Positions 12,578 through 25,094 are shown, counted from the stretch's first letter. The stretch is DNA of 64,000 nucleotides from Dryas octopetala (GCA_963921425.1 OY992839.1:18646910-18710909), one strand, 5' to 3'. Notes: a model not told the origin generated them from the sequence alone. Numbers and translations: made by a program.

Positions 12578-15023
12578 TAATATTAGACTTATTAGTGTGT
12601 GTGTGGGCCAAATATGGGGTTATTCTATTAATTTTAAATTTTCATAAACTACAAAAAATATATATATATATTCTTGGATATTTGACTTTAGTTTTTTCTA
12701 TGATTAGCCTAGTCCAGTTTTTTTTTTTTATAAATACATGATCTAGTTGATGGAATGATCAATTTGACCTTCATATTTTAGATGGTTGTGCTTGTGGCAT
12801 TTTGATCTTTTACTTCTCTCTTTTTTTTCTGACACGTTTTAGTTTGTCTTGGTCGAAAACAATTGTAACAAATTTTAGTTTGGAAGAAAAACCAAAATCA
12901 CAATTGGAATTTCCGTTTTACATTTCCAAATTCCAAGAAGCTCTGAACTTGGCAAGAGCTTAACTGATCATTGCAGATGTGATGTCGCTTAATACAATAT
13001 GAGAGTAATCTAGAACGTGATGGGCATATGGTGGTGACAGAGGGACAATTTGTCTTGTGGTGGTGAGCTTCGCTGTGATATGACAATTTGAGTGATGAAT
13101 CTGCATCAACCTGCAAACAAGTTGTTGAGTTAATAAAAAACCAACCATCATTTGAAGATCCTTAAGTGGGACAACAAAGAAATTAAGAATATGAATGGAA
13201 ACTGTTTCGCGGATTATGTTTGTTGTAACAGTTTTTCATAAACCATCCTCTGCTTTGATCATATTTTTTGTGCTAATATCATGTTTATAGTATGTTTGTG
13301 CCATATTGGGTCTATTTGACATTTGCTCCTCAAATTAAAAATTTTGACACTTTATATATCCTCTAAACTCAATTACGTTAAACAATTTATCCCAAAATCG
13401 TTAAAAAATCAATTTCTTCTTTAATTTTGTAAATGTGGCACCATGTATGAAAATTACATATTTGTATGTATCTTTATTTGAGAAAATATTCGTATCTACT
13501 TGAAAATTCCTCTATAAAAATATCTAGACCATACAACAGCATTATGACAATAAAGGACAATGCTGTGGAAAAAACAGAAAGAAGATAAAAACTTCTTTTT
13601 CATTTGAAAAAATAGTTCACCTTAAGATTAGGACAAATATTCGACTTTAAAAATGTGTTAATAAATTAATAAGTGAAGAATTAACTGGTTAGTAGTCTGG
13701 TAGTATTTATTTTTCCAATATTAAAAAATGTTAGAAATTCCAAATCTCTACTCCTTTAGATATAAAAATTAGGCTTAATTGTAGTAATGGTCCATAAACT
13801 TTTTTTCTTATTTTTTTTCTGAATCTCAATTTGATTTAGAAACTAAATTTTGTACCAAAATGGTCTACGGTTGTAAAATCTGCTTGATTTTATATTTATG
13901 CATAGACACAAACACTTATAGCTAAAATAGATGGAAACCAAACGAAGTTGACATTTTGGACCAAACTAGGATCCAACTGATACTTCATAGATTATTTTGC
14001 TACAAAATTTAGTTGGCAAACCAAATTGAAATTCAATAAAGAATTTATTGACCGTTATTGCATTTAAGCCAAAAATAAAATATTAACAAGTGGAGGAAAA
14101 CACCCAATTTAAGTTAGGGAATATATATTTTTCCCCATTTTCCGATGAGTAGCAAACATGCATTAATGGATTTGCTTGTTGGTTCACTATCTCCTCGGAG
14201 CCCTGGGTTTCCGATTTCTTGTTTGCTTCCTTGTTGTCCGGGAATCCACCCACTTTGTACTTTTATCATTAATCAATTACTCCACATATTGCGTTTGTTT
14301 CTAGTGCAATTTCGACCATTGACTTATTAGCATCACAATTTTACATTAAAAAAAAAAAAAAAGAACAAAAGAAAATTTGAATTTGAATTTGTCCCTCCAT
14401 GCATGTGGAGGGTAAGATTATCAAATGGCTGGTTGCCGACAAGTTTTACTCAAATCATTCACAATTTACATGCAGGCTAGCTATGCAGCACATCAAAAAT
14501 TTCAAAAGAAAACAAAGAAAAATGGAGGACAAAGTTACATGGCACGAGGTAGGACAAATTAAAATGATGAAAAAAAAGTACAACGTTTACTTTGTGGTTC
14601 ACACTTAAAATACTCAATTATGCTGTCCCTTCTTTAGGGTTAAATGTCAAATTAATCTCCTTTTTTAAAGAAAAATATTTTTTTTTTCTGTCTTTTTCTT
14701 GTGGCACGTCCTAGTGTACAGTGCAAAAGAGCCTATAGGCTATACTAATATTAGGGATCATATCATAATCTTAGTCTAACTATTCATATTTGAAAAGTCA
14801 CATGTGAGTAGATAAAAGGGCATGTATAATATTGTAGACTTTTCTTTTATTATTTACTCTTAAATTATAGGGCAACAAAAAAAGAAGTGTTAGAATTTTC
14901 AACATGAGCTTGAGTTTGATCTTGACTCGAGTGTATCCTTACCAATAGGCAATCCAGATTCGTTTCAATTATTTCATATGAATAGTCAAATTTTTGGCAT
15001 GAAAAAGAAATAAAAAACAGTTA
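12578..15023. other. AT-rich intergenic DNA between the kinase gene and the gypsy element
   Basis: No coding sequence is convincing in this stretch. Its only recognisable content is the foldback element at 13772-14070. A slightly less AT-rich patch near 12900-13110 and an ORF at 14399-14608 gave no recognisable protein. Confidence 0.6.
13772..14070. mobile_element. MITE with GGCTTAA termini, Mutator-like type
   Basis: Left end GGCTTAATTGTAGTAATGG and right end CCGTTATTGCATTTAAGCC are imperfect inverted repeats. Similarity continues inward for roughly 50 bp. Flanks are A/T-only (TAAAAATTA and AAAAATAAA), so a 9-bp duplication cannot be demonstrated. GGC...GCC ends resemble those of the better-supported element at 42483-42976. 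Confidence 0.6.
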
Positions 15024-15028
15024 GTTTG

Positions 15029-17732
15029 TGTGACGCCCCGAAACTGGGAACACCACAGCGGCACCCGTCTTAAAGATCCTGAGACTATAATACCCCTTAC
15101 CCCGAGTATTATATTCCCAAGCTCTCTAAAACGAGTTAAGCCCTTTTTATTGGAGAACCCGGGTTGGATCAGAGTAGTAAAAATACAGCGAAAGAAATTA
15201 CTGAAAATACCTCATATTATAAATAATAGTAAAGAGTACCAACCCGTGAGGGTTATATGTTTCAAATACACTAACCCTAATGCTACATAGTAAACAGTAG
15301 ATAAACAGATATGTCAGGATAGTCCAACCCACGCCAGAGTGATTCAGTCTTCAACAAAGTGGTGCAACAAATTGGACTCATGGATAGCCATTGGGATATG
15401 CCACCTACGAGGATGAAAGAGAAACACCACCACGGATCCAAAGAAAGGATCTAAACCAGATAGCAAGACTGAAAACTGACAAGCTGCAAGTGCCACACCC
15501 ACGACCTCAATCTTGGTCTCCAACAACTGGATTATCTGCACTCACAAGAGTACAGTAGGGGGTAAGCGTCACATACGTTCATCGCTTCCCCTCGAGGGAA
15601 AATCCTGGTTAGGTTTGAAGCAATACTCGAAAATATAGGATTTCAAGGAAAACAGTTTAAAAGCAATGCACACCCAAAAACAGGGTATCAATATCAATAA
15701 TACTGTAACCAAAACTAGTAATGATAAAGATAGTTATGCCATTAATCAGTGAGTAAAGCCTTTGCATGCTCATACATCTTTTTCAGTGAAAATCCTTCCT
15801 GTCACGTGACATAGTTCAGAAACATACCTGCGACCGATCACATACAGGCCAACCGCCAGTATCGGAAATTCAACCACCACCTCGATACTGTGGTGAGAGT
15901 ATCCATTTACCTGGTAATACCACATTGGTTAGCCTCCCCAGAAGGACATTCGACTAACCAGTCCGTACTTACCCCTCCGGAGGTTTAGGGGATCGAAACC
16001 CAAGGTCACAACACGTGCCCGTTACTCTCAGGTCGTTCAAGGTATCACACAGAAAATCACACAAATATGCCATACAAAAATCATGCACATTCTCTGTGAA
16101 AGACATTTTCATATACATATAGTACGAAAATAGGCAGGAAATCCAATAACCGGGATATGGTACTTTCCCCCTACCTGCTTTACCAAAGTGTGTCCTTTGC
16201 CTGATCCCTTTCCTGTGTCTGGGTCCCACTTGTACCTGTTGGGAAACTGGAGATCCGAATCCGACGACAGCTATTAGGAACGTACTAAACGTACTCTCGA
16301 CCTTGTCTGTTAAGACCAGGTAAAATTTAGAGGTTTGGCACTAGCGTAACTTGCTAGGCTTCTCTAAATTCTTGATCCGGCATGACCCTGCTCCCCGAGG
16401 CAGACAGTCATGTCAGACCGTGTGGTTTCTAAGTTTATTTTAATTTATTGTCGAGGAGGTTGATTAGATATGAACCTTACAACGTGACCAGGTCAGTGCA
16501 TGGGGAAACTGAGGGAGCTCTGGCTCAGTACCCAACGCATGTATGCTCATGGACTGACCTTAGTCATCACGTTATTTGGTTACCACTGATATGGCCTCAA
16601 TATTTATTAAGTTCATTTAATAACAACAGTTAAACGGCGTTTCGTCTATAACTACCACTTAAACAACAGCAGATTAAATAAGCTGGGTTAAGGGTATACC
16701 TGTTGAAGACTTCCCACGAGCAGAGTCTCGGTACTACTAGACTTGCTAAATAATAAGATTAAAATAGCCTAATTAACAAGAGATTTATTTAACAAAATTT
16801 TAGCAGAAATTCGACAGGGATCAAGAAATTACCTATGGAGCTCAGAAATGATTTTTTTTAAAACTTCACCAAAACATAGCCTTCACACTACTAGAATTGA
16901 AGAGCTCGTCGCCACGATCGCGTAGGCGAAATCGGATCGTCGATCGGAGCTCCAGAACTCAAGATAAACTCAAAACAAGATTGAAGAAGAGAGAGAAAGG
17001 AGGAGAGAGGAGAGAGAAGCTCTCTCTTGGGAAGCGTGCGGCTGAATTGGTGAGGGATCAGCTGGGGTTCACGCCACTATTTATAGGAAGAGTGAGTGAG
17101 TCAACTCGGTTGACTCATCCGAGTTGACTGGGTTGACTCAAGTCAACCGTCATAACTTTGACCAATGAGAAATTGACACGTGGCGAAGGCTTTGACACTT
17201 GGCTGCACATGCAGCCATCAGATCTTGCTGCCATGCAGCGATGGACGCTCCAGATCGTGCCACGTGGCGCGATCTGGTGTTTTTCCTATTTTATTTTCTT
17301 TTTCCTATATTCCCCAACTTCAAAAATTGATTAAAAATAGCTCGGGACTCAGAAAAATACCCCGAAAAATACTACGGACTCGTATCGACTAGTACTAATT
17401 AACTATGAGATCAAATTACCAATTTGCCCTTTAGAAAAATTTTGAAAATTTCAAGCTCCACAAACTAAGATAAAATGCTTTTAAAAATGAAATTTTGGGA
17501 AATTCATAAAATAATCTCCCGGACTCGGAATAATACGAGACTTGCTCCGTTGGGTTCGTGAGTAAAAGTACCACCTTTTAAAGGTCTAACTTGGGTCAAA
17601 ACCCTAGTCAAAGTTGGTCAAACAATTAAAGCTTAAGGTGAAAAATACGATTTTCCGCCCAACAATTTCTAGAACAATTCTAGAAATTAAAGAAAAATCT
17701 CAAAATAAATTTGAAAAATTTTGGGTCTCACA
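15029..17732 (-). repeat. 3' LTR of the gypsy element
   Basis: 2704 bp, starting TGTGACGCCCC and ending GTCTCACA as read on the plus strand. It is an apparently identical copy of 22391-25094. The reading frames at 15030-15290, 15344-15541, 15969-16229, 16448-16633, 16897-17127 and 17180-17392 recur unchanged in the other LTR. They are not genes. Confidence 0.95.
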
Positions 17733-17744
17733 TCCTCCCCTACT
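17733..17744 (-). other. Polypurine tract
   Basis: On the minus strand AGTAGGGGAGGA lies directly against the 3' LTR. This is the expected position and composition of the plus-strand primer for reverse transcription. Confidence 0.85.
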
Positions 17745-17767
17745 TAGAAAAAATCTCGTCCTCGAGA

Positions 17768-18817
17768 TTACCTGAGTTCATTGAAGAGATGTGGGTATCT
17801 CTTCCTCATGTCGGATTCCAGTTCCCATGTCGCTTCCTCGACTCCATGGCGCTGCCACTGAACTTTTACAAGTGGTACCTCCCTATTCCTGAGTTGTTTC
17901 GTCTCGTAAGCTAAAATAGAAACAGGTCCTTCCACATAAGACACGTTTGGTTCGAGCGGTAAACCAATCCAAGGCATCACTTGAGGGATGTCAGGCACAC
18001 TCTTTTTCAACTGGGACACATGGAATACGTTATGTATGTATGCTAACTGAGGCGGCAACTCCAACCTGTAAGCAACTTTCCCGACACGTTCCAAAACCTT
18101 GAACGGTCCAATATACCTGGGTGCCAACTTGCCTCGCATACCAAACCGAAATGTACCCTTCAAAGGGCTAACTTTCAGAAACACCAAGTTCTCAACTTGA
18201 AATTCCAAAGGCTTCCGCCTTCGATCAGCGTACGATTTCTGCCTACTCTGGGCGGTTTCTAGTCGTTTCTTGACTATCTTGACCTTTTCGGTCGTTTCTT
18301 TAATCACTTCAGGACCCAGAACAACTCGGTCCTCAACATCGGCCCAACAGAGTGGCGAACGACACGGCCTTCCGTAAAGTGCTTCGTACGGTGCCATCTT
18401 GATACTGCTTTGATAACTGTTGTTATATACGAACTCGGCGAGCGGTAAGTACTCACTCCACTTACCTCTGAAATCTAGAACACAAGCTCGCAACATATCT
18501 TCCAGTATCTGAATAACTCTTTCAGATTGCCCATCCGTCTGCGGATGATAGGCACTGCTAAGATTCAACTGAGTACCTAATTCAAGTTGTAACTTCCGCC
18601 ACAATCGAGACGTAAATCGGGGATCTCGATCGGAAACAATCGTCTTCGGAATACCATGCAATCGAACAATCCATTCAACATAGAGATCAGCAAAATAATC
18701 AACGGCTGAGTTCATCTTGACCGGCAAGAAATGAGCTGACTTCGTGAGTCTGTCCACGATAACCCAAATACCATTGTGCCCTTTTGTATTTCTCGGCAGA
18801 TCGGTGATGAAATCCAT
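17768..18817 (-). pseudogene. Gypsy integrase core, GPF module and chromodomain-like tail (separated by a stop)
   Basis: A 349-residue frame that continues the upstream pol frame without shift. Catalytic residues of the DDE core are visible: D2 in MDFITD, D63 in VSDRDPRF and E99 in TDGQSERV. A GPF motif (YIGPFKVLE) and a C-terminal chromodomain-like stretch ending WELESDMRKRYPHLF follow. The methionine at 18817 is internal, not a true start: the family's normal polyprotein runs through this point, and TAG at 18830-18832 replaces the expected tryptophan codon after PEWK. Integrase would insert the cDNA; a truncated polyprotein would lack this catalytic core. Confidence 0.93.
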
Positions 18818-18829
18818 AGTAACACAATC

Positions 18830-21709
18830 CTACTTCCACTCTGGAGTAGGTAACGGTTGTAACAATCCAGACGGCTTCTGGTGTTCGGCTTTCACTTGTT
18901 GGCAGGTCACACAGTGATTAACAAAATCAGCCACGTCTCTTTTCATACCTTTCCACCAGTATCTTCGTTTCAAATCTTGATACATTTTCGTTCCTCCAGG
19001 GTGCATAGCAAAACTGGTAGAATGAGCTTCGTTCAGAATCCGTTGTCTTGTTTCTTTCCTGTTCGGCACAACTATTCGGCCTCTGTATCTCAAACTTCCA
19101 TCAGGATGTACCTTCCATTCCCCAGGTGCATCTCCTGAGTATACCTCCTTCTTTTTCTGTTGTATCTCTAGATCCCCTTCTTGTTCTTGAACTAATTCTT
19201 GCTCCAATTGGGGCTCAATCTGCATACTTGCAATCCTTCCATCATGGAGTACGTTGACTTTGTACTGATCCAAAGTCTGTAGGATCTCCCGTTCAGCCAT
19301 CATTAAACTGGCTAGAGTGTTTTTCTTTCTGCTCAGTGCATCAGCTACTTTGTTGGCTTTTCCTGGATGATATTGTAATTCAAAATCATAATCTTTAAGA
19401 TACTCCATCCAACGTCGTTGTCGCAAATTCAGATCTCTCTGAGTGAATATATGCTTGAGGCTCTTGTGATCTGAGAAAACAGTGAATCGACCTCCATACA
19501 AGTAGCATCTCCAGATTTTTAGAGCGTGTACAACAGCGGCTAACTCCAAATCATGAGTTGGATAATTCTTTTCATATTCCTTCAACTGTCTTGAGGCATA
19601 GGCTATCACTCGCCCATTCTGCATCAGTACACATCCGACTCCTATTATGGACGCGTCGGTGTAGACTTCATAAGGATCTTCATTGTTGGGTAAGACTAAC
19701 ACTGGGGCAGTTGTCAGTCGTTTCTTGAGCTCTTGGAATGCTTCTTCACACTTCTCGTTCCATTCAAACTTGAATCCTTTTCTGAGTAATCGAGTCATCG
19801 GGGTAGCAATCTTGGAAAAACCTTCTACGAACCTTCTGTAATAACCCGCTAATCCAAGAAAACTACGGACTTCTGTCATGCTCTTCGGTTGTTCCCAATT
19901 CAGAACTGCTTCGATCTTCTTGGGATCAGGAGATAATCCTTTTTCTGAGATGATGTGGCCAAGGAACTGTACCTCTTTCAGCCAAAATTCACATTTTGAC
20001 TTCTTGGCGTAAAGTTGCTTTTGAAGTAATGTCTGTAGAACAATTCTCAGATGCTCTTCATGCTCTTCCTTACTCTTGGAGTAAATCAAGATGTCGTCGA
20101 TGAAGACAATAACAAATTTGTCCAAGTATGGACGGAATGCTCGGTTCATCAGGTCCATGAATGCGGCAGGTGCATTTGTCAATCCAAACGGCATCACAAC
20201 GAACTCATAATGTCCGTATCTGGTACGAAAAGCAGTCTTTGGGATGTCTTCGTCTCGAACTCTGAGTTGATGGTAGCCGGATCTGAGATCAATCTTTGAG
20301 AAGTACTTCGCTCCACTAAGTTGATCAAACAGCTCGTCAATTCTAGGCAATGGATACTTGTTCTTGATTGTGACTTGGTTCAGCTTCCGGTAGTCTATGC
20401 AGAGTCGCAATGTTCCATCATGCTTTTTGGCAAATAGAACAGGGGCTCCCCATGGTGATATACTTTCTCTGATAAAGCCCTTCTCCTTCAAGTCGTCTAA
20501 TTGCTTCTTCAGCTCCACCATCTCGGCTGGTGCCATGCGGTAGGGCGGGATTGAAATAGGTTGAGTGCCTGGTACAAGTTCAATCTTGAATTCTACTTCT
20601 CTTGTTGGTGGGATTCCGGGCAGATCTTCTGGAAAAACGTCTGGGTATTCGTCTACCACTGGTATTGGTTTATCTTCCTTCTGCTTGGCTTGTGTGGAAA
20701 TGATGAGTGAATAGCATAGCATAACTTTCTTGCTTTTGAAACAAACTCTCAGCAATGGGTTGATGGGTTGTAGCGGTTTGTGCAATCGGATGATCACCTC
20801 TTCTCTGTTACTCGTGACTACCTTCACCTTTCTTTTCTCACAATCGATATGTGCCTGATTTTCTTGTAACCAATCCATTCCTAGAATAAGGTCGTAGTAA
20901 TCCATGTTCAAAGGGTATAGGTTTGCTGTCAAGACTCGGTTTTGGACTACTAGTTGGCAAGATTGGTAAATTCTATCTACTTCGGTTGTTGTTCCAATGG
21001 GTGTACTCATGTGGATGGTTTCAGCTAAAGGTTCAGCATGCAATTCTAATTTCTCAGTAAAGCTAACAGAGACAAATGAATGTGAAGCACCCGTATCAAA
21101 CAAAATTCTAACTTCAGTATTAAAGAGCAGCATAGTACCGTCAAGTGGGGCTTCTTCCTGGTTAGCTCTTACAGCAAAAACTCGTCCTCCTCTAGCTGGT
21201 TGTGGTCTTCCTCCGCCACCTCTTCCTTGTCCTCCACGATTTTTGGGTTGTGGTGGTGCATGTTGCAATGGTTGAGCTCTAAATGGTTGTGGTACAGCCT
21301 GTATCTGTGGTTGTGGCCTGGGGGCATTCTGCTGTGTTCTAGTAGGACAATCATTTCTGTAGTGGCCTTCACCTCCACACTGGAAACAAATTTGAAGTCT
21401 AGTCTTCTTCCAGTTTCTTTGGTTTCGGGAGGGTCCTCCCCTCTGAAAATTTCTTCTTTTTCCTAGTCTTGTTCCCTCAGACCTCGCAATTTCCCCTTTC
21501 TGTCTAGTTGCAAGGAAATCCTGCTCCTGAGCATAAGCAGCATTGACCACATCTTTGAAAACTGTAAACCTTTGACTTGCCAAGTATTGGCGAATCCCGT
21601 TCTTCAGACCTTGCAGAAATCTGACAGTCTTTGCCTTCTCATCATTCATGGTAGATGGGACGAAACGTCCAAGTTCAGTAAACTTTCCCACGTATTCAGA
21701 AACAGTCAT
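18830..21709 (-). pseudogene. Gypsy gag C-terminus, protease, reverse transcriptase, RNase H and integrase zinc-binding region
   Basis: A 959-residue frame. In order: end of gag; zinc knuckle C108-x2-C111-x4-H116-x4-C121; aspartic protease DTGA at 205-208; reverse transcriptase with the FIDD active site at 536-539; RNase H with YTDAS (D685) and SDHKS (D747); and the integrase HHCC zinc-binding segment (H896, H903, C933, C936). The frame ends at PEWK followed by TAG. The methionine at 21709 is not the natural start: gag begins upstream at 22129 and the frame is interrupted by TGA at 21728-21730. All visible enzymatic motifs are intact, so decay is limited to two stop-creating lesions. Confidence 0.93.
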
Positions 21710-21727
21710 GTAAACTTTCCCACGTAT

Positions 21728-22129
21728 TCAGAAACTGTCGTAGAACAATTCCCTAAATCCTTCCCAAGTCATAGTGTTAATATTTTCTCGGTGCCTAATG
21801 CATCTCCACCATCCGTCAGCTTCGCCTTCAAACACATGTGTAGCTAGCCAGATCTTGTACTCATCTGGTGCGTTAATCGACTCGAGCTTCTTCTCGATGT
21901 GCGTAACCCAACTCTCAGCTAAATCGGGTTCAGAACTTCCGTGAAACTTCATCGGCTTAGTCCTAAGGAAACGATCTAAGTACTCGCCTCGTCGCTTATA
22001 TTCACGTTCAGCGGGAGTGAGACGGTTACCAGCTTGTTGAGCAAAGAAAGCCTGCATAAATTCAGCCATTTGTTGTGGGTCGAACCGATTATTGGCATTA
22101 CTGTTAGTTCGATCGAAACGGGGCGGCAT
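21728..22129 (-). pseudogene. Gypsy gag N-terminal part, truncated
   Basis: Reads from MPPRFDRTNSNANNRFD at 22129 into a retrotransposon gag domain (WVTHIEKKLESI, then GWWRCIRHRENINTMTWEGF) and stops at TGA 21728-21730. The open frame extends to an upstream ATG at 22189, giving 153 residues in total, but the added residues are hydrophobic and not gag-like, so I prefer 22129. The stop sits in a short tandem duplication. The frame on the far side is the same (22189 and 21709 differ by a multiple of 3), but a stretch of gag normally found here appears to be missing. Confidence 0.88.
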
Positions 22130-22367
22130 CTTGTCAGCAAGACTGAAAACAAATAAGGGAATGATTGACACAAATAATACAAGGAACAAAAGTGTTTCAA
22201 GGGAAAGACTTATCGAAGAATGTGTTTGGTTGGAAACTTCGAAGGAATCTGCTGAATCGGCTCTGGGTTGGCATATCCTGCATATTAGTAAAATAATCTA
22301 CTAACAATCTTACAAAGTTATCTATTTATTTATTATTATTATTATTATTATTTTTTTTTTTAGGTCG

Positions 22368-22383
22368 TACCGCTCTGATACCA
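22368..22383 (-). other. Primer-binding site for initiator tRNA-Met
   Basis: The minus strand reads TGGTATCAGAGCGGTA, 7 nt inside the 5' LTR (22391-25094). TGGTATCAGAGC is the canonical complement of the 3' end of plant initiator tRNA-Met used by many plant LTR retrotransposons. It fixes the orientation of the element. Confidence 0.92.
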
Positions 22384-22390
22384 CTTTTTC

Positions 22391-25094
22391 TGTGACGCCC
22401 CGAAACTGGGAACACCACAGCGGCACCCGTCTTAAAGATCCTGAGACTATAATACCCCTTACCCCGAGTATTATATTCCCAAGCTCTCTAAAACGAGTTA
22501 AGCCCTTTTTATTGGAGAACCCGGGTTGGATCAGAGTAGTAAAAATACAGCGAAAGAAATTACTGAAAATACCTCATATTATAAATAATAGTAAAGAGTA
22601 CCAACCCGTGAGGGTTATATGTTTCAAATACACTAACCCTAATGCTACATAGTAAACAGTAGATAAACAGATATGTCAGGATAGTCCAACCCACGCCAGA
22701 GTGATTCAGTCTTCAACAAAGTGGTGCAACAAATTGGACTCATGGATAGCCATTGGGATATGCCACCTACGAGGATGAAAGAGAAACACCACCACGGATC
22801 CAAAGAAAGGATCTAAACCAGATAGCAAGACTGAAAACTGACAAGCTGCAAGTGCCACACCCACGACCTCAATCTTGGTCTCCAACAACTGGATTATCTG
22901 CACTCACAAGAGTACAGTAGGGGGTAAGCGTCACATACGTTCATCGCTTCCCCTCGAGGGAAAATCCTGGTTAGGTTTGAAGCAATACTCGAAAATATAG
23001 GATTTCAAGGAAAACAGTTTAAAAGCAATGCACACCCAAAAACAGGGTATCAATATCAATAATACTGTAACCAAAACTAGTAATGATAAAGATAGTTATG
23101 CCATTAATCAGTGAGTAAAGCCTTTGCATGCTCATACATCTTTTTCAGTGAAAATCCTTCCTGTCACGTGACATAGTTCAGAAACATACCTGCGACCGAT
23201 CACATACAGGCCAACCGCCAGTATCGGAAATTCAACCACCACCTCGATACTGTGGTGAGAGTATCCATTTACCTGGTAATACCACATTGGTTAGCCTCCC
23301 CAGAAGGACATTCGACTAACCAGTCCGTACTTACCCCTCCGGAGGTTTAGGGGATCGAAACCCAAGGTCACAACACGTGCCCGTTACTCTCAGGTCGTTC
23401 AAGGTATCACACAGAAAATCACACAAATATGCCATACAAAAATCATGCACATTCTCTGTGAAAGACATTTTCATATACATATAGTACGAAAATAGGCAGG
23501 AAATCCAATAACCGGGATATGGTACTTTCCCCCTACCTGCTTTACCAAAGTGTGTCCTTTGCCTGATCCCTTTCCTGTGTCTGGGTCCCACTTGTACCTG
23601 TTGGGAAACTGGAGATCCGAATCCGACGACAGCTATTAGGAACGTACTAAACGTACTCTCGACCTTGTCTGTTAAGACCAGGTAAAATTTAGAGGTTTGG
23701 CACTAGCGTAACTTGCTAGGCTTCTCTAAATTCTTGATCCGGCATGACCCTGCTCCCCGAGGCAGACAGTCATGTCAGACCGTGTGGTTTCTAAGTTTAT
23801 TTTAATTTATTGTCGAGGAGGTTGATTAGATATGAACCTTACAACGTGACCAGGTCAGTGCATGGGGAAACTGAGGGAGCTCTGGCTCAGTACCCAACGC
23901 ATGTATGCTCATGGACTGACCTTAGTCATCACGTTATTTGGTTACCACTGATATGGCCTCAATATTTATTAAGTTCATTTAATAACAACAGTTAAACGGC
24001 GTTTCGTCTATAACTACCACTTAAACAACAGCAGATTAAATAAGCTGGGTTAAGGGTATACCTGTTGAAGACTTCCCACGAGCAGAGTCTCGGTACTACT
24101 AGACTTGCTAAATAATAAGATTAAAATAGCCTAATTAACAAGAGATTTATTTAACAAAATTTTAGCAGAAATTCGACAGGGATCAAGAAATTACCTATGG
24201 AGCTCAGAAATGATTTTTTTTAAAACTTCACCAAAACATAGCCTTCACACTACTAGAATTGAAGAGCTCGTCGCCACGATCGCGTAGGCGAAATCGGATC
24301 GTCGATCGGAGCTCCAGAACTCAAGATAAACTCAAAACAAGATTGAAGAAGAGAGAGAAAGGAGGAGAGAGGAGAGAGAAGCTCTCTCTTGGGAAGCGTG
24401 CGGCTGAATTGGTGAGGGATCAGCTGGGGTTCACGCCACTATTTATAGGAAGAGTGAGTGAGTCAACTCGGTTGACTCATCCGAGTTGACTGGGTTGACT
24501 CAAGTCAACCGTCATAACTTTGACCAATGAGAAATTGACACGTGGCGAAGGCTTTGACACTTGGCTGCACATGCAGCCATCAGATCTTGCTGCCATGCAG
24601 CGATGGACGCTCCAGATCGTGCCACGTGGCGCGATCTGGTGTTTTTCCTATTTTATTTTCTTTTTCCTATATTCCCCAACTTCAAAAATTGATTAAAAAT
24701 AGCTCGGGACTCAGAAAAATACCCCGAAAAATACTACGGACTCGTATCGACTAGTACTAATTAACTATGAGATCAAATTACCAATTTGCCCTTTAGAAAA
24801 ATTTTGAAAATTTCAAGCTCCACAAACTAAGATAAAATGCTTTTAAAAATGAAATTTTGGGAAATTCATAAAATAATCTCCCGGACTCGGAATAATACGA
24901 GACTTGCTCCGTTGGGTTCGTGAGTAAAAGTACCACCTTTTAAAGGTCTAACTTGGGTCAAAACCCTAGTCAAAGTTGGTCAAACAATTAAAGCTTAAGG
25001 TGAAAAATACGATTTTCCGCCCAACAATTTCTAGAACAATTCTAGAAATTAAAGAAAAATCTCAAAATAAATTTGAAAAATTTTGGGTCTCACA
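22391..25094 (-). repeat. 5' LTR of the gypsy element
   Basis: 2704 bp with TG...CA ends, apparently identical to 15029-17732. On the minus strand it would drive transcription leftwards into the primer-binding site and gag. A TATA-like box lies at 24441-24447, with a W-box/G-box-rich region upstream of it (24463-24640). Confidence 0.95.
24441..24640 (-). promoter_or_regulatory. LTR promoter: TATA box with W-box cluster and two G-boxes
   Basis: On the minus strand TATAAAT (24441-24447) is preceded by seven TTGAC cores on either strand between 24463 and 24540. CACGTG lies at 24539-24544 and again at 24623-24628. The second CACGTG is the centre of an imperfect 28-bp palindrome (24612-24639). 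TTGAC is the core of WRKY-bound W-boxes and CACGTG the core of bZIP/bHLH G-boxes (established knowledge). Stress or hormone responsiveness is an inference. The same sequence occurs in the 3' LTR at 17079-17278. Confidence 0.7.

Larger units (their letters stand above)
15029..25094 (-). mobile_element. Complete Ty3/gypsy LTR retrotransposon, probably Tekay/Del chromovirus lineage
   Basis: A 10,066-bp element flanked by the perfect 5-bp target duplication GTTTG (15024-15028 and 25095-25099). It has two 2704-bp LTRs (15029-17732 and 22391-25094, offset 7362) with TG...CA ends. On the minus strand the order is 5' LTR, primer-binding site, gag, protease, reverse transcriptase, RNase H, integrase, chromodomain-like tail, polypurine tract, 3' LTR. 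Every LTR segment I compared is identical, so the insertion is very recent. The coding region is interrupted by stops at 21728-21730 and 18830-18832, so this copy does not encode a complete polyprotein. The Tekay/Del label rests on the long LTRs and the C-terminal chromodomain-like segment; it is an inference. Confidence 0.95.

Noticed and set aside
15030-17392. Six ORFs repeated exactly 7362 bp downstream
   Set aside because: They lie in the two LTRs of the gypsy element and are non-coding; the repetition is the LTR pair itself.
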